This document shows, one piece after another, positions 17,846 through 27,098 of a DNA stretch of 34,467 bases. A program made the position numbers and the translations under genes. The notes beneath the pieces are model-generated. The model was not told the origin of the DNA and made no database searches. It worked only from the letters and a program-made list of their open reading frames with translations. The first letter of the stretch is position 1. Each line of letters begins with the position of its first letter. Origin of the DNA: an uncultured Eubacteriales bacterium (GTDB lineage Bacteria; Bacillota; Clostridia; Oscillospirales; Acutalibacteraceae); NCBI GenBank assembly GCA_934667845.1, contig CAKUMQ010000028.1:1-34467 (forward strand), read 5' to 3'.

Positions 17846-18904
17846 TTACGCCTCGTCGCCGAATGTCATCTGCTGTGCGGCAGGCGGCATCTGACCGGGG
17901 ACGGGCAGTCCCAGATGGAGATAGCCCGCCGGGAGCACCACACGCCCGCGGGGCGTGCGGGACAAAAAGCCGATCTGCATCAGATACGGCTCATATACAT
18001 CCTCGATCGTCACCGATTCTTCGCCGATCGCCGCGGCGAGCGTATCCAGCCCCACGGGGCCGCCGTTATAGTGCCGGATCATGGCGAGCAGCATCCGGCG
18101 ATCCACCATATCCAGTCCCAGCTCGTCGATCTCCATCCGATCGAGCGCCTTTCTCGCCGTCGGAAGGTCGATCACGCCGTCGTTCATCACCTGCGCAAAA
18201 TCGCGCACCCGTTTCAGCAGCCGGTTCGCGATACGCGGCGTGCCGCGGCTGCGGGAGGCGATCTCCAGCGCCCCCTCCTCATCGCAGGCGATAGAGAGGA
18301 TGCGCGCGCTGCGCGACACGATCAGCCCCAGCTCCTCCGGCGTATACAGCTCCAGCCGTGCAATGACGCCAAAGCGATCCCGAAGCGGCGCGGAAAGCTG
18401 TCCCGCCCGCGTCGTCGCGCCGATCAGCGTGAAATGCGGCAGCGGCAGATGGATCGACGACGCGCCCTGTCCCTTGCCGTTGACAATGTCGATGGCGAAA
18501 TCCTCCATCGCGGGATAGAGAATCTCCTCGACCGTGCGCGGCAGGCGGTGGATCTCGTCGATGAACAGTACATCGTCCGGCTCTAAATTGGTCAGCAGCG
18601 CCGCGAGATCGCCCGGGCGCTCCATGGCGGGGCCGGACGTGATGCGGAAATTCACCCCCAGCTCGTTGGCAATGATTGCCGAAAGCGTCGTCTTGCCGAG
18701 TCCGGGAGGCCCATAGAGCAGCACATGGTCGAGCGCCTCGCCGCGCTGCTTGGCGGCGCGGATATAGATCGAAAGGTTCTCCTTGACCTTTTCCTGTCCG
18801 ATATAATCCGCCAGCGTGCGCGGACGCAGCGGGTTATCCCCCTCATCCTCCGGAATATACTCCGTGGATACGATGCGGTTTTCGTAGTCGGTTTCCTGCT
18901 CCAT
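17846..18904 (-). CDS. ruvB: Holliday junction branch migration ATPase RuvB
   Basis: The 352-residue AAA+ motor has Walker A GPPGLGKT (65-72), Walker B VLFIDE (112-117), sensor segment GATTRAG and the winged-helix C-terminus ending in GYLHLGLP. With RuvA it moves Holliday junctions during recombinational repair. The N-terminal about 20 residues are acidic and variable. ATG 18904 has GAGGGGGTGA upstream. It lies 20 bases after ruvA. Confidence 0.97.
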   Translation of the reverse strand: MEQETDYENRIVSTEYIPEDEGDNPLRPRTLADYIGQEKVKENLSIYIRAAKQRGEALDHVLLYGPPGLGKTTLSAIIANELGVNFRITSGPAMERPGDLAALLTNLEPDDVLFIDEIHRLPRTVEEILYPAMEDFAIDIVNGKGQGASSIHLPLPHFTLIGATTRAGQLSAPLRDRFGVIARLELYTPEELGLIVSRSARILSIACDEEGALEIASRSRGTPRIANRLLKRVRDFAQVMNDGVIDLPTARKALDRMEIDELGLDMVDRRMLLAMIRHYNGGPVGLDTLAAAIGEESVTIEDVYEPYLMQIGFLSRTPRGRVVLPAGYLHLGLPVPGQMPPAAQQMTFGDEA

Positions 18905-18924
18905 GACGTCTCACCCCCTCTTTT

Positions 18925-19533
18925 TCAGCCGCGCTTGGCAAGCCCTTTAAGCGCCTGCCGCACAAGCTCCTCCACCGGAAGCGTGCTGTCGAGTCTGCCG
19001 ACGGCAGCCGACGCCTCCCCTGCGGAAAAGCCGAGCATGGAAAGCGCGCTGACCGCTTCGGCGGCATTGCCCGCCGCCGAGCGGACGCCGTCCGCCGGTA
19101 CCGGTATTTCCGTGCCGCCGAGCGGCGCAAGCGCCTTGACCTTATCCTTCATTTCCAGCACGATACGCTGGGCGAGCTTCGGTCCGACACCCTGTGCCCG
19201 CGTCAGCGACTTATAGTCGCCGCCCGCGACCGCCAGCGCCACCTTTTCGGGCGAAAGCTCCGACAGTATCGCTGCCGCCGCCTTCGGTCCCACGCCGGTG
19301 ATGGCGGTCAGCTGACGGAAACAGCCCAGCTCCGCCCGGTCGGCAAAGCCAAACAGCTCGATCGCATCCTCACGGACGTTCATAAAGGTGAAGAGCATTA
19401 CCTCGCTGCCCAACGCCGGAAGCTGGCGGGCAGTGTGCCCCGTGATCTGGCAGTCAAACCCGACACCGCCGCACTCCACGACGGCAAACCGCGGCCCCGC
19501 CGCCGTCAGCGTTCCCCGTACACTGTAGATCAT
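18925..19533 (-). CDS. ruvA: Holliday junction branch migration protein RuvA
   Basis: The 202-residue protein has the OB-fold N-domain (MIYSVRGTL), two helix-hairpin-helix motifs (ITGVGPKAA and AQGVGPKLA, the second followed by QRIVLEMKDK), a flexible linker and the C-terminal domain that contacts RuvB. It binds four-way junctions as a tetramer. ATG 19533 overlaps the ruvC stop by 4 bases and has AGGAGG 9 bases upstream. Confidence 0.97.
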   Translation of the reverse strand: MIYSVRGTLTAAGPRFAVVECGGVGFDCQITGHTARQLPALGSEVMLFTFMNVREDAIELFGFADRAELGCFRQLTAITGVGPKAAAAILSELSPEKVALAVAGGDYKSLTRAQGVGPKLAQRIVLEMKDKVKALAPLGGTEIPVPADGVRSAAGNAAEAVSALSMLGFSAGEASAAVGRLDSTLPVEELVRQALKGLAKRG

Positions 19534-20042
19534 CTGCCGTTCCCTCCTGCCGTTTTCGGCATAAGCTGCCGTTTGAGCGCCGTGCCGCCCATCTGCCCGT
19601 GGCAGATGGCGATGGCGAGCGCATCCGCCGTATCGTCGGGACGCGGCACCTCCTTCAGCCCCAGCAGGCGGCGGGTCATCTCCATCACCTGCGGCTTTTC
19701 CGCGCGGCCGAAGCCGGTCACGGCACTTTTCACCTGAAGCGGTGTGTACTCAAACAGCGGCACATTCTGCTGATACGCCGCCAGCACGACGATACCGCGC
19801 GCCTGCGCCACGTCGATGGCGGTCTTCTGGTTGTTTTTAAAATAGAGCTTTTCCACTGCCATCGTATCCGGCCGATGCCGGACAAGCAGCGCCGTCAGCT
19901 CGCGGTAGATACCGTCGAGCCGCTGCGGAAAGGGCATTTCCGCCGGCGTCGTGATGGCGCCGAAGCAAAGCGGACGGAAACGGCCGCGCAGATATTCCAC
20001 CAAGCCCCAGCCGACAATGGCGTAGCCGGGGTCGATCCCCAA
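19530..20042 (-). CDS. ruvC: Holliday junction resolvase RuvC
   Basis: The protein has at least 170 residues. Acidic active-site residues are visible in GIDPG, VEKLYF and DDTADALA. It cuts Holliday junctions moved by RuvAB. The first standard start codon is TTG at 20042, giving MGIDPG. This cuts the conserved beginning MxILGIDPG short by three residues. Reading back, the frame continues ATC-GTT-ATT-TTG, and an AAAGGGAG site lies 9 bases before the ATC (20051) but 18 before the TTG. The true start may therefore be ATC or ATT. No ATG or GTG occurs in frame before the promoter. I list the TTG as the conservative choice. Confidence 0.9.
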   Translation of the reverse strand: MGIDPGYAIVGWGLVEYLRGRFRPLCFGAITTPAEMPFPQRLDGIYRELTALLVRHRPDTMAVEKLYFKNNQKTAIDVAQARGIVVLAAYQQNVPLFEYTPLQVKSAVTGFGRAEKPQVMEMTRRLLGLKEVPRPDDTADALAIAICHGQMGGTALKRQLMPKTAGGNGR

Positions 20043-20087
20043 AATAACGATGGCGTCCGTCTCCCTTTCTTTTGTACTATCCGATAT

Positions 20088-20116
20088 AGTATAGCATATT
20101 CTCCCCCGTTAGGCAA
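20088..20116 (-). promoter_or_regulatory. Promoter of the ruvCAB-glmM-...-flippase operon
   Basis: On the minus strand TTGCCT (complement of 20111-20116) and TATACT (complement of 20088-20093) are 17 bases apart, with a TGC just before the -10 (extended -10 type). Transcription should begin near 20081, about 30 bases before the ruvC coding region. No other clear promoter or terminator was seen down to 3860. Confidence 0.75.
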
Positions 20117-20168
20117 GTTTTTGACCCGATAATCTTATGAACAAGCCGTAAAATTTTCCCTTTTTCGG

Positions 20169-20211
20169 CATAAAAGATGCCGCCGGAACGGGATCATCCT
20201 GTTCCGGCGGC
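20169..20211 (-). terminator. Terminator of ftsZ
   Basis: An 11-bp perfect stem (20179-20189 with 20201-20211) lies 13 bases after the ftsZ stop. On the minus strand it is followed by ATCTTTTATG, a moderate T-run. It separates ftsZ from the ruvC promoter. Confidence 0.8.
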
Positions 20212-20224
20212 AATCCACCGCATA

Positions 20225-21349
<1,125 letters not shown>

Positions 21350-21420
21350 TTTACGTCCTCCCGCCAGTTCTATTCTTAAAAACGGTGTCGTCTTTTTGTC
21401 GAAATCCGATATATATCTTT

Positions 21421-21449
21421 ATTTTAACATAGCTTTTGCGCGAATGCAA
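21421..21449 (-). promoter_or_regulatory. ftsZ promoter
   Basis: On the minus strand TTGCAT (complement of 21444-21449) and TAAAAT (complement of 21421-21426) are separated by 17 bases, with TGT just before the -10. The start would be near 21414, leaving a leader of about 65 bases. The 160-base gap after ftsQ is unusually AT-rich for this part of the window. Confidence 0.75.
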
Positions 21450-21509
21450 GCAAAGCGGGGACTTTTTTGGGAAAATCCGAAATTTTTCCGGTTTGTTTCA
21501 CGGCGGGTC

Positions 21510-22358
21510 TCAGAAATTCCCCTCCGCCACCTCCTGCGGCGTGTAGACCACGCGCGCCGTCGCGCCCTCGCGCGAATAGGAGCTGGCGTCAACCACGCCG
21601 CGCAGCTTGCTGCCGTAGGTATTTTTGAGCTTCGGGATCGTGGTGGACAGCACCTCAAGCTCCTGCTCGAGATTGCCGTCCGAGCCGAGCTTGACGCGCA
21701 GCGTGCCCTCCATCAGGAACGTGATATCCGTCAGATCGGACAGGTCGATCTCCGACACCTCGTCAAAGCCGTAGCGGGAAAACCCGTCTGTCAGCGTGCG
21801 GACGATCGCGAGACTGCGCTCGTCGAGCGACGCCTTTCCGACACCGGCCTCCTCGCGCAGCACGGCGCCCTTGATATACCGCAGGCGCGGCGGGCGGTCC
21901 GAGGAGATCGGCAGCTTTTCAAGCCCCTTTCCCGCGGCGCTCACCACAAGCCACCCGCCGTCAAAATATACCGCGCCCGCCGCCGTCGCCTCGCGGACGG
22001 TGATGCACACCGTGTCTACCGTGCGGTTTTGGATCTCCATCGACTCGATATACGGGAACGCGGCGGCGATCCGCTCATACGCCTGCACCTTGTTGACGGC
22101 GAGCAGGCTCTGCCCGACAAACAGACCGCTCGCTTCGATGATCTGCGCCTTGTCGTAGCGCGTCTCGCCCTCCACCTCGATTGCTTTTACGGAAAGAAAC
22201 GGGGACTTCTGCGACTGTCCGCCGCCGTCAGGCACTGCCGTCCACAAAAACCAGCTTCCGGCAGCTAAAACCGCGATAGCGATCAGCAATATCAGGATCA
22301 CCTTGACCGCATCCGCGCGGTAGGACGGCTTTTTCCTTTTCAGCTCCTGTTCTTTCAT
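21510..22358 (-). CDS. ftsQ: Cell division protein FtsQ/DivIB
   Basis: The 282-residue bitopic protein has a basic cytoplasmic tail (1-17), one membrane segment (about 18-40), a POTRA domain (about 53-123, FLSVKAIEVEGETRYDKAQI) and an extracytoplasmic beta domain. It is the scaffold for FtsL, DivIC and the septal synthase. I chose ATG 22358, which has AAAGGAAA about 9 bases upstream and begins MKEQELKRKK. The open frame goes on to 22781 only as an overlap within murA. It follows murA by 22 bases and is the last gene before the separately promoted ftsZ. Confidence 0.9.
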   Translation of the reverse strand: MKEQELKRKKPSYRADAVKVILILLIAIAVLAAGSWFLWTAVPDGGGQSQKSPFLSVKAIEVEGETRYDKAQIIEASGLFVGQSLLAVNKVQAYERIAAAFPYIESMEIQNRTVDTVCITVREATAAGAVYFDGGWLVVSAAGKGLEKLPISSDRPPRLRYIKGAVLREEAGVGKASLDERSLAIVRTLTDGFSRYGFDEVSEIDLSDLTDITFLMEGTLRVKLGSDGNLEQELEVLSTTIPKLKNTYGSKLRGVVDASSYSREGATARVVYTPQEVAEGNF

Positions 22359-22380
22359 CCCGTCGGTTTCCTTTCTGTTC

Positions 22381-23643
22381 TTATCCGTTTTCTTTTGCCC
22401 GCCGCGTAAGTCTGGCACCCACGGCGGAGAGCTGCCGCTCCCAGTCGGGATAGCCGCGCTCCAGATGCTGCAGCGCGCCGATCGTCGAAGTGCCCTCCGC
22501 CGCCAGCGCCGCCAGCACGAGCGCCGCGCCGCCGCGCAGGTCGGTACAGCGTACCGCCGCACCGCAGAGCGTGCCGCCCTCGACCACGGCCACGCGGCCG
22601 TCCACCTTGATTTTTGCCCCCATGCGCCGCAGCTCATCCACATGGCGGAAGCGGTTTTCAAACACCGTCTCCACCAAAAGCGACGTCCCCTCCGCCACGC
22701 AGGCCGCCGCCGTAAACGGCGCCATCGCATCGGTCGGGAAGCCGGGATACGGCATCGACCGGATCTGCCGCGCCCGCACAAGGCGGCAGGGCGCGCACAC
22801 GGTCAGCCGCTGCGGCTCTTCACACAGCACGCAGCCCATCTCGCCGAGCACCGTCAGCGCCGCCCGCAGGCAGGCGGGATCTGCGCCGTCTAAGCAGAGC
22901 GTGCCGCCGGTCACGGCAGCCGCCAGTGCATAGGTGACCGCCTCCATGCGATCGGGCATCACAGCATACCGGCAGCCGTGCAGCCGCGGTACGCCGGTTA
23001 TGACCAGCGTGCTGCCGCCGATGCCCTCGATTCTTGCCCCGCAGGCAGTCAGAAAGCGGCACAGATCGGCGATCTCCGGCTCGCGCGCCGCATTGACTAT
23101 CGTTGTGCATCCCTTCGCCGTCACCGCGGCGAGCAATATGTTCTCGGTTGCGCCGACGCTCGGAAAGATCAGCGAGATCTCACAGCCCGTCAGCCCCTGC
23201 GGCGCGCGGGCAGCCACCCGTCCGCCGCTCTCCTCGATCTCCGCACCCATGCGGCGAAGCGCCTGGAGATGCCAGTCGATCGGCCGCGGTCCCAGCTCGC
23301 AGCCGCCGGGCAGCGACACCTCCGCTCTGCCGCAGACGGCTAAAAGCGGTCCCAAAAAGATGATGGAGGAGCGCATCTGCCGCATAAGCTCGTCGGCAAT
23401 GTGCGCGCTCGTCGGATGCCCGCCCCCGCGGATGACCCCACCCTCCTGCCCGGCGCGGCAGCCGAGCGCATGCAAAATGGACAGCGTCGCCCGCACATCC
23501 GACAGCTGCGGGCAATTCTCCAGTGTCACCGGCTCGTCGATCAGCGTCATCGCCGCCAGAAGCGGCAGCACGCTGTTTTTCGCCCCGTGTATGCGCACGG
23601 TACCCTCAAGCCGATGGCCGCCTTCGATATATAATTCCTCCAC
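22381..23643 (-). CDS. murA: UDP-N-acetylglucosamine 1-carboxyvinyltransferase MurA
   Basis: The 420-residue enzyme transfers enolpyruvate from PEP to UDP-GlcNAc, the first committed step of peptidoglycan synthesis. The KN dyad (HGAKNSVLPLLAA) is at about 22-23, and the catalytic, fosfomycin-targeted Cys is Cys115 in PGGCELGPRP. I chose GTG 23643, with AAAGGG 8 bases upstream, giving MEELYIEGG. A GTG three codons earlier (23652) overlaps that site. Its place after murG and before ftsQ is typical for Clostridia. An inverted repeat sits just before its binding site. Confidence 0.95.
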   Translation of the reverse strand: MEELYIEGGHRLEGTVRIHGAKNSVLPLLAAMTLIDEPVTLENCPQLSDVRATLSILHALGCRAGQEGGVIRGGGHPTSAHIADELMRQMRSSIIFLGPLLAVCGRAEVSLPGGCELGPRPIDWHLQALRRMGAEIEESGGRVAARAPQGLTGCEISLIFPSVGATENILLAAVTAKGCTTIVNAAREPEIADLCRFLTACGARIEGIGGSTLVITGVPRLHGCRYAVMPDRMEAVTYALAAAVTGGTLCLDGADPACLRAALTVLGEMGCVLCEEPQRLTVCAPCRLVRARQIRSMPYPGFPTDAMAPFTAAACVAEGTSLLVETVFENRFRHVDELRRMGAKIKVDGRVAVVEGGTLCGAAVRCTDLRGGAALVLAALAAEGTSTIGALQHLERGYPDWERQLSAVGARLTRRAKENG

Positions 23644-23657
23644 GGATCCCACCCTTT

Positions 23658-23682
23658 CCCTGTCATTCGTTCACTGACAGGG
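23658..23682 (-). other. Inverted repeat in the murA leader
   Basis: A perfect 8-bp stem (CCCTGTCA and TGACAGGG, 9-base loop) ends right before the AAAGGG binding site of murA, in the only gap of notable size between murG and murA (73 bases). No T-run follows, so it is not a terminator. It could be a protein-binding site or an RNA hairpin that changes access to the ribosome site. Confidence 0.5.
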
Positions 23683-23716
23683 TATGTCAAAGGGCTTGAC
23701 CCGGGTGACAGACAGC

Positions 23717-24841
23717 TTATTTCGCGTCCGATACGACGCGGCGGATCGCGCGGTAGATCCGCTCGGCGGCATCGGGAACAGCGGCGCTTCTGGCCTTTTC
23801 GCCCATGCTCCTCAGTGTGTCCGGCGAAGCGGTCAGCTCGCCGATCAGCGTCCACAGGCTGTCTGCCGTCAGATCCTTTTCCTCAAGGCAGCGCGCCGCG
23901 CCCTTATCCACCAGCGCCATGGCATTGTACCGCTGATGATCCTCCGCCACATAGGGAGACGGAATCAGGATGGCAGGCTTGCCCGCAGCGGGCAGCTCGC
24001 TCATGGTCATTGCGCCGCAGCGGCAGATGACCAGATCGGCAGCCGCCATGCAGCGGGGCATATCGTCGATGTACTCGCGCACGCAGATTCCGCCGCCCGA
24101 AAGCGGCACGCCGCGCGCCGTCAGCGCCTCACACATGGCGGCATAGCCCGCCTTTCCGGCGGCGTGGATATGCTGGAGACGCCCCTCTTTACAGCTGCGC
24201 TCCAGCACGCCGGTCATCGCCTCGTTAATGCGCGCCGCACCGAGGCTGCCGCCGTAGGACAGCACGACCGGACGTTCATCCAACCCCAGTTCCCGGCGGG
24301 ACGCCGCCTTATCCAGGGTGAAAAAGCCCTCCCGCAGCGGATTGCCCGTCACCTCGGTGCGGCAGCCCTCCGGCAGGCGGGGGATCGCCGCCTTATCCGC
24401 CACCAGCGTAACCGCCGCCCGCTTGGCGAGCATTTTTGTGGTCACACCCGGCAGGGCGTTCGACTCGTGCAGCACGACCGGTATCCCCATCCGCTCCGCC
24501 TGCCGCAGCACCGGACCGCAGACATAGCCGCCCGTGCCGACGGCGACATCGGGGCGAAATTCCCGCAGTATTTTGCGGGAAAGCGGCAGAGCCGCCGCCG
24601 CGCGCCATGCCGCACCGATATTTTCCCCTATTGCCGCCGGCGAAAAGCTGCGCCGGAAGCCGCGCACATCCATCGTGCGGATCGGATACCCCGCCGCCGG
24701 CACCAGACGCGTCTCCATCCGGTCCTTGACGCCTACAAACAAGATCACGCTGTCCGGCTCATGGCGGCGGATCTCCGCCGCGATCGCCAGCGCCGGATTG
24801 ATATGGCCTGCCGTACCGCCGCCCGCCATCAGTACCCTCAT
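23717..24841 (-). CDS. murG: UDP-N-acetylglucosamine--lipid I GlcNAc transferase MurG
   Basis: The 374-residue GT28 enzyme makes lipid II from lipid I on the inner membrane face. It has the N-terminal glycine loop GGGTAGH (7-13), the second VGTGGYVCGP loop, HESNALPG, and the C-terminal donor site GAMTMSELPAAGKPAILIP. ATG 24841 overlaps the ftsW stop by 4 bases (ATGA). Length is normal for the family. Confidence 0.97.
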   Translation of the reverse strand: MRVLMAGGGTAGHINPALAIAAEIRRHEPDSVILFVGVKDRMETRLVPAAGYPIRTMDVRGFRRSFSPAAIGENIGAAWRAAAALPLSRKILREFRPDVAVGTGGYVCGPVLRQAERMGIPVVLHESNALPGVTTKMLAKRAAVTLVADKAAIPRLPEGCRTEVTGNPLREGFFTLDKAASRRELGLDERPVVLSYGGSLGAARINEAMTGVLERSCKEGRLQHIHAAGKAGYAAMCEALTARGVPLSGGGICVREYIDDMPRCMAAADLVICRCGAMTMSELPAAGKPAILIPSPYVAEDHQRYNAMALVDKGAARCLEEKDLTADSLWTLIGELTASPDTLRSMGEKARSAAVPDAAERIYRAIRRVVSDAK

Positions 24842-26028
24842 GCGCTCTCCTCCTTCTGCATACGCGATTGCCGTGACACCGACAGCACCACGCCCATCTG
24901 TGCCAGCAGCATGACAAGCGATGAACCGCCGTAGCTGAAAAACGGTAGGCTGATGCCGGTATTCGGCATCAGATTGGTCACCACCGCCAGATTCAGCGCC
25001 ACCTGAATGCCGATCTGGGCGGACAGCCCGACGGCAAGCATCATACCGAATTTATCCTTTGCGCGCATACCGATCACAAAGCCGCGCCACACCAGAAGGG
25101 CAAACAGCAGAATGATCAGCACCGCGCCGATAAAGCCCAGTTCCTCGCAGACGATCGCAAAAATGAAGTCGTTCTGCGGCTCGGGCAAAAACAGGTGCTT
25201 TTGCCGCGAGTTGCCGAGTCCCGTGCCCATCAGACCGCCCGAGCCGACCGCAAACAGCGATTGCACCGTCTGCCAGGCAAGATCGCGTCCCGACACGCCG
25301 TCAATGACCAGCTCCTTATCGGTATACGTCCCCATCGGATCAAGCCAGACCACGATGCGGTCCCACTCATAGTGCCTGACCGCGATGAGATAGTACACCG
25401 CGGCACAGCCGACCAGCGCCACGCCGATCAGATAGCCGGCGCGCGTACCGCCCACATACATCATCACAAAGCCGATGGCAAGCAGCAGGATCGTACCCGA
25501 CAGGTGCGGCTCGACAACGACGAGCGCACAGGTCACGCCGAGTATGGCGAGCAGCGGCAGAAAGCCCTTGGCAAAGCTCTTCATATGGCGGTAATTCAGC
25601 GAGATCAGATGCGCAAACAGCAAGATCAACGCAAATTTTGCCGCCTCCGAGGGCTGGAACTGCCCGACCACCGGCACGTCGATCCAGCGGTGGACTCCCG
25701 TCTTGCTCGGCGTCAGCAGGGCGACGACGAGCAGCGCCCACGCCACCGGCATCAGCGGCAGCGCGAATTTGTGCAGAATGTGATAGTCGATCGTGGACAC
25801 GGCGAACATGAACGCCAGACCGATCAACGCGAAAATGATCTGCCGTTTGATGAAGAAATAGCTGTTGTTATACCAGTAGTAGGCATAGACATAACTGGCG
25901 GAAAACAGACAGATCAGCCCGATGATCAGCACCGCGATCAACAGGATCAGAAACGGCATATCAAAGCTCTGTCCGAGCGCAAACAGGCGCAATCGCTTCT
26001 TTTTTACCGGCTCCGCTTGTGCCGCCAT
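24838..26028 (-). CDS. ftsW: SEDS-family septal peptidoglycan polymerase FtsW
   Basis: The 396-residue protein has about ten membrane segments and the SEDS landmarks TGVHRWID, QPSEAAKFALI, EPHLSG, the VEELGF-like CEELGFIGA and TGISLPFFSYGGSS near the end. SEDS proteins polymerise lipid II; the place between mraY and murG marks it as FtsW/SpoVE rather than RodA. I chose ATG 26028 (MAAQAEPVKKK), which has an AGGAG 11 bases upstream. The longer frame to 26097 overlaps mraY. Its likely partner is the PASTA PBP encoded at 28553-30814. Confidence 0.95.
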   Translation of the reverse strand: MAAQAEPVKKKRLRLFALGQSFDMPFLILLIAVLIIGLICLFSASYVYAYYWYNNSYFFIKRQIIFALIGLAFMFAVSTIDYHILHKFALPLMPVAWALLVVALLTPSKTGVHRWIDVPVVGQFQPSEAAKFALILLFAHLISLNYRHMKSFAKGFLPLLAILGVTCALVVVEPHLSGTILLLAIGFVMMYVGGTRAGYLIGVALVGCAAVYYLIAVRHYEWDRIVVWLDPMGTYTDKELVIDGVSGRDLAWQTVQSLFAVGSGGLMGTGLGNSRQKHLFLPEPQNDFIFAIVCEELGFIGAVLIILLFALLVWRGFVIGMRAKDKFGMMLAVGLSAQIGIQVALNLAVVTNLMPNTGISLPFFSYGGSSLVMLLAQMGVVLSVSRQSRMQKEESA

Positions 26029-26062
26029 TCCGATGTCATCTCCTCTCGCCCTATCTCTGTTT

Positions 26063-27076
26063 TCAGTGACCGAATATCCCCCAGAGCACCGCCGCACTGG
26101 CGATCAGCGTAATGCTGCAGAATACCGTCACGATCTTGTTTTCACTCCAGCCCGACATTTCAAAATGATGATGGATCGGACTCATTTTAAACAGCCGCTT
26201 GCCGTGGGTCAGCTTGAAATAGCTGACCTGCAAGATCACCGACGCGGTCTCCGCCACATAGATCACACCAAACGGAAACAACAGCAGCGGACGACCGATG
26301 CCGAAGGCGATCGCGCACAGCGCGCCGCCGATAAACAGCGAGCCGGTATCTCCCATAAACACCTTGGCGGGATGCAGGTTCCACAGCAGGAAGCCGATCA
26401 TCGAGCCGAGCAGCGCCGCCGCCCAGATACACTGCCCGTAATAGCCGAGCAGGGCAGCCGCCACCAGAAACGCCGCCGACGCCACCCCCGTCACCGAAGC
26501 GCAGAGGCCGTCGATGCCGTCGGTCAGATTTGTCGCGTTGACAAAGCCGACCACCAGAAACATGCACAGCGGAATATACCAGATCCCGAGATCGACCGTG
26601 TTCAGAAACGGCACATAGATCGACGTGCCGCCCGACAGATACACCGCCAGCGCATAGCCGAAGGCGACCAAAAGCTGCAAAAACAGCTTTTGCAGACTCG
26701 TCAGACCGAGGTTGCGCTTTTTGACCACCTTGATATAGTCGTCCGCAAAGCCGATAAAGCCGCAGCAGAATGCAAGCAGCAGACCGGCAAGCAGCCGGGT
26801 CAGCGTCGCGGGCGACGAGGAAAACAGGTGGATCCCCAAAAAGCGGCACAGCACGGTGCCCGCAAGCGCCGCCGCCAGCGAGCCGAAAATGAACAGAATG
26901 CCCCCCATCGTCGGGGTGCCCTGCTTATTTTTATGCCACGCCGGCCCCACCTCACGGATAGTCTGCCCGAATTTCAGGCGATGAAGCACCGGAATCAACC
27001 ATTTTCCCAAAGCGGCGGTCAAAATACATGCCGCCAGCAGCACACCGCCGAGCAATGTCAGCATTTCCACGGTCAT
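26063..27076 (-). CDS. mraY: Phospho-N-acetylmuramoyl-pentapeptide transferase MraY
   Basis: The 337-residue integral membrane enzyme (about ten segments) transfers phospho-MurNAc-pentapeptide to undecaprenyl phosphate, making lipid I. It has the GTPTMGG entry motif, the catalytic Asp pair ADDY (112-113), NATNLTDGIDGL, FMGDTGSL and PIHHHFE. ATG 27076 has AGAGGAG 11 bases upstream. It lies 22 bases after murE; murF normally sits in that place in related clusters but is absent here. Confidence 0.97.
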   Translation of the reverse strand: MTVEMLTLLGGVLLAACILTAALGKWLIPVLHRLKFGQTIREVGPAWHKNKQGTPTMGGILFIFGSLAAALAGTVLCRFLGIHLFSSSPATLTRLLAGLLLAFCCGFIGFADDYIKVVKKRNLGLTSLQKLFLQLLVAFGYALAVYLSGGTSIYVPFLNTVDLGIWYIPLCMFLVVGFVNATNLTDGIDGLCASVTGVASAAFLVAAALLGYYGQCIWAAALLGSMIGFLLWNLHPAKVFMGDTGSLFIGGALCAIAFGIGRPLLLFPFGVIYVAETASVILQVSYFKLTHGKRLFKMSPIHHHFEMSGWSENKIVTVFCSITLIASAAVLWGIFGH

Positions 27077-27098
27077 ACAGTCTACAACTCCTCTGATC

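Noticed and set aside
23685..23690. TTGACA on the minus strand before murA
   Set aside because: No -10-like hexamer lies 16-18 bases downstream, so I do not call a promoter.
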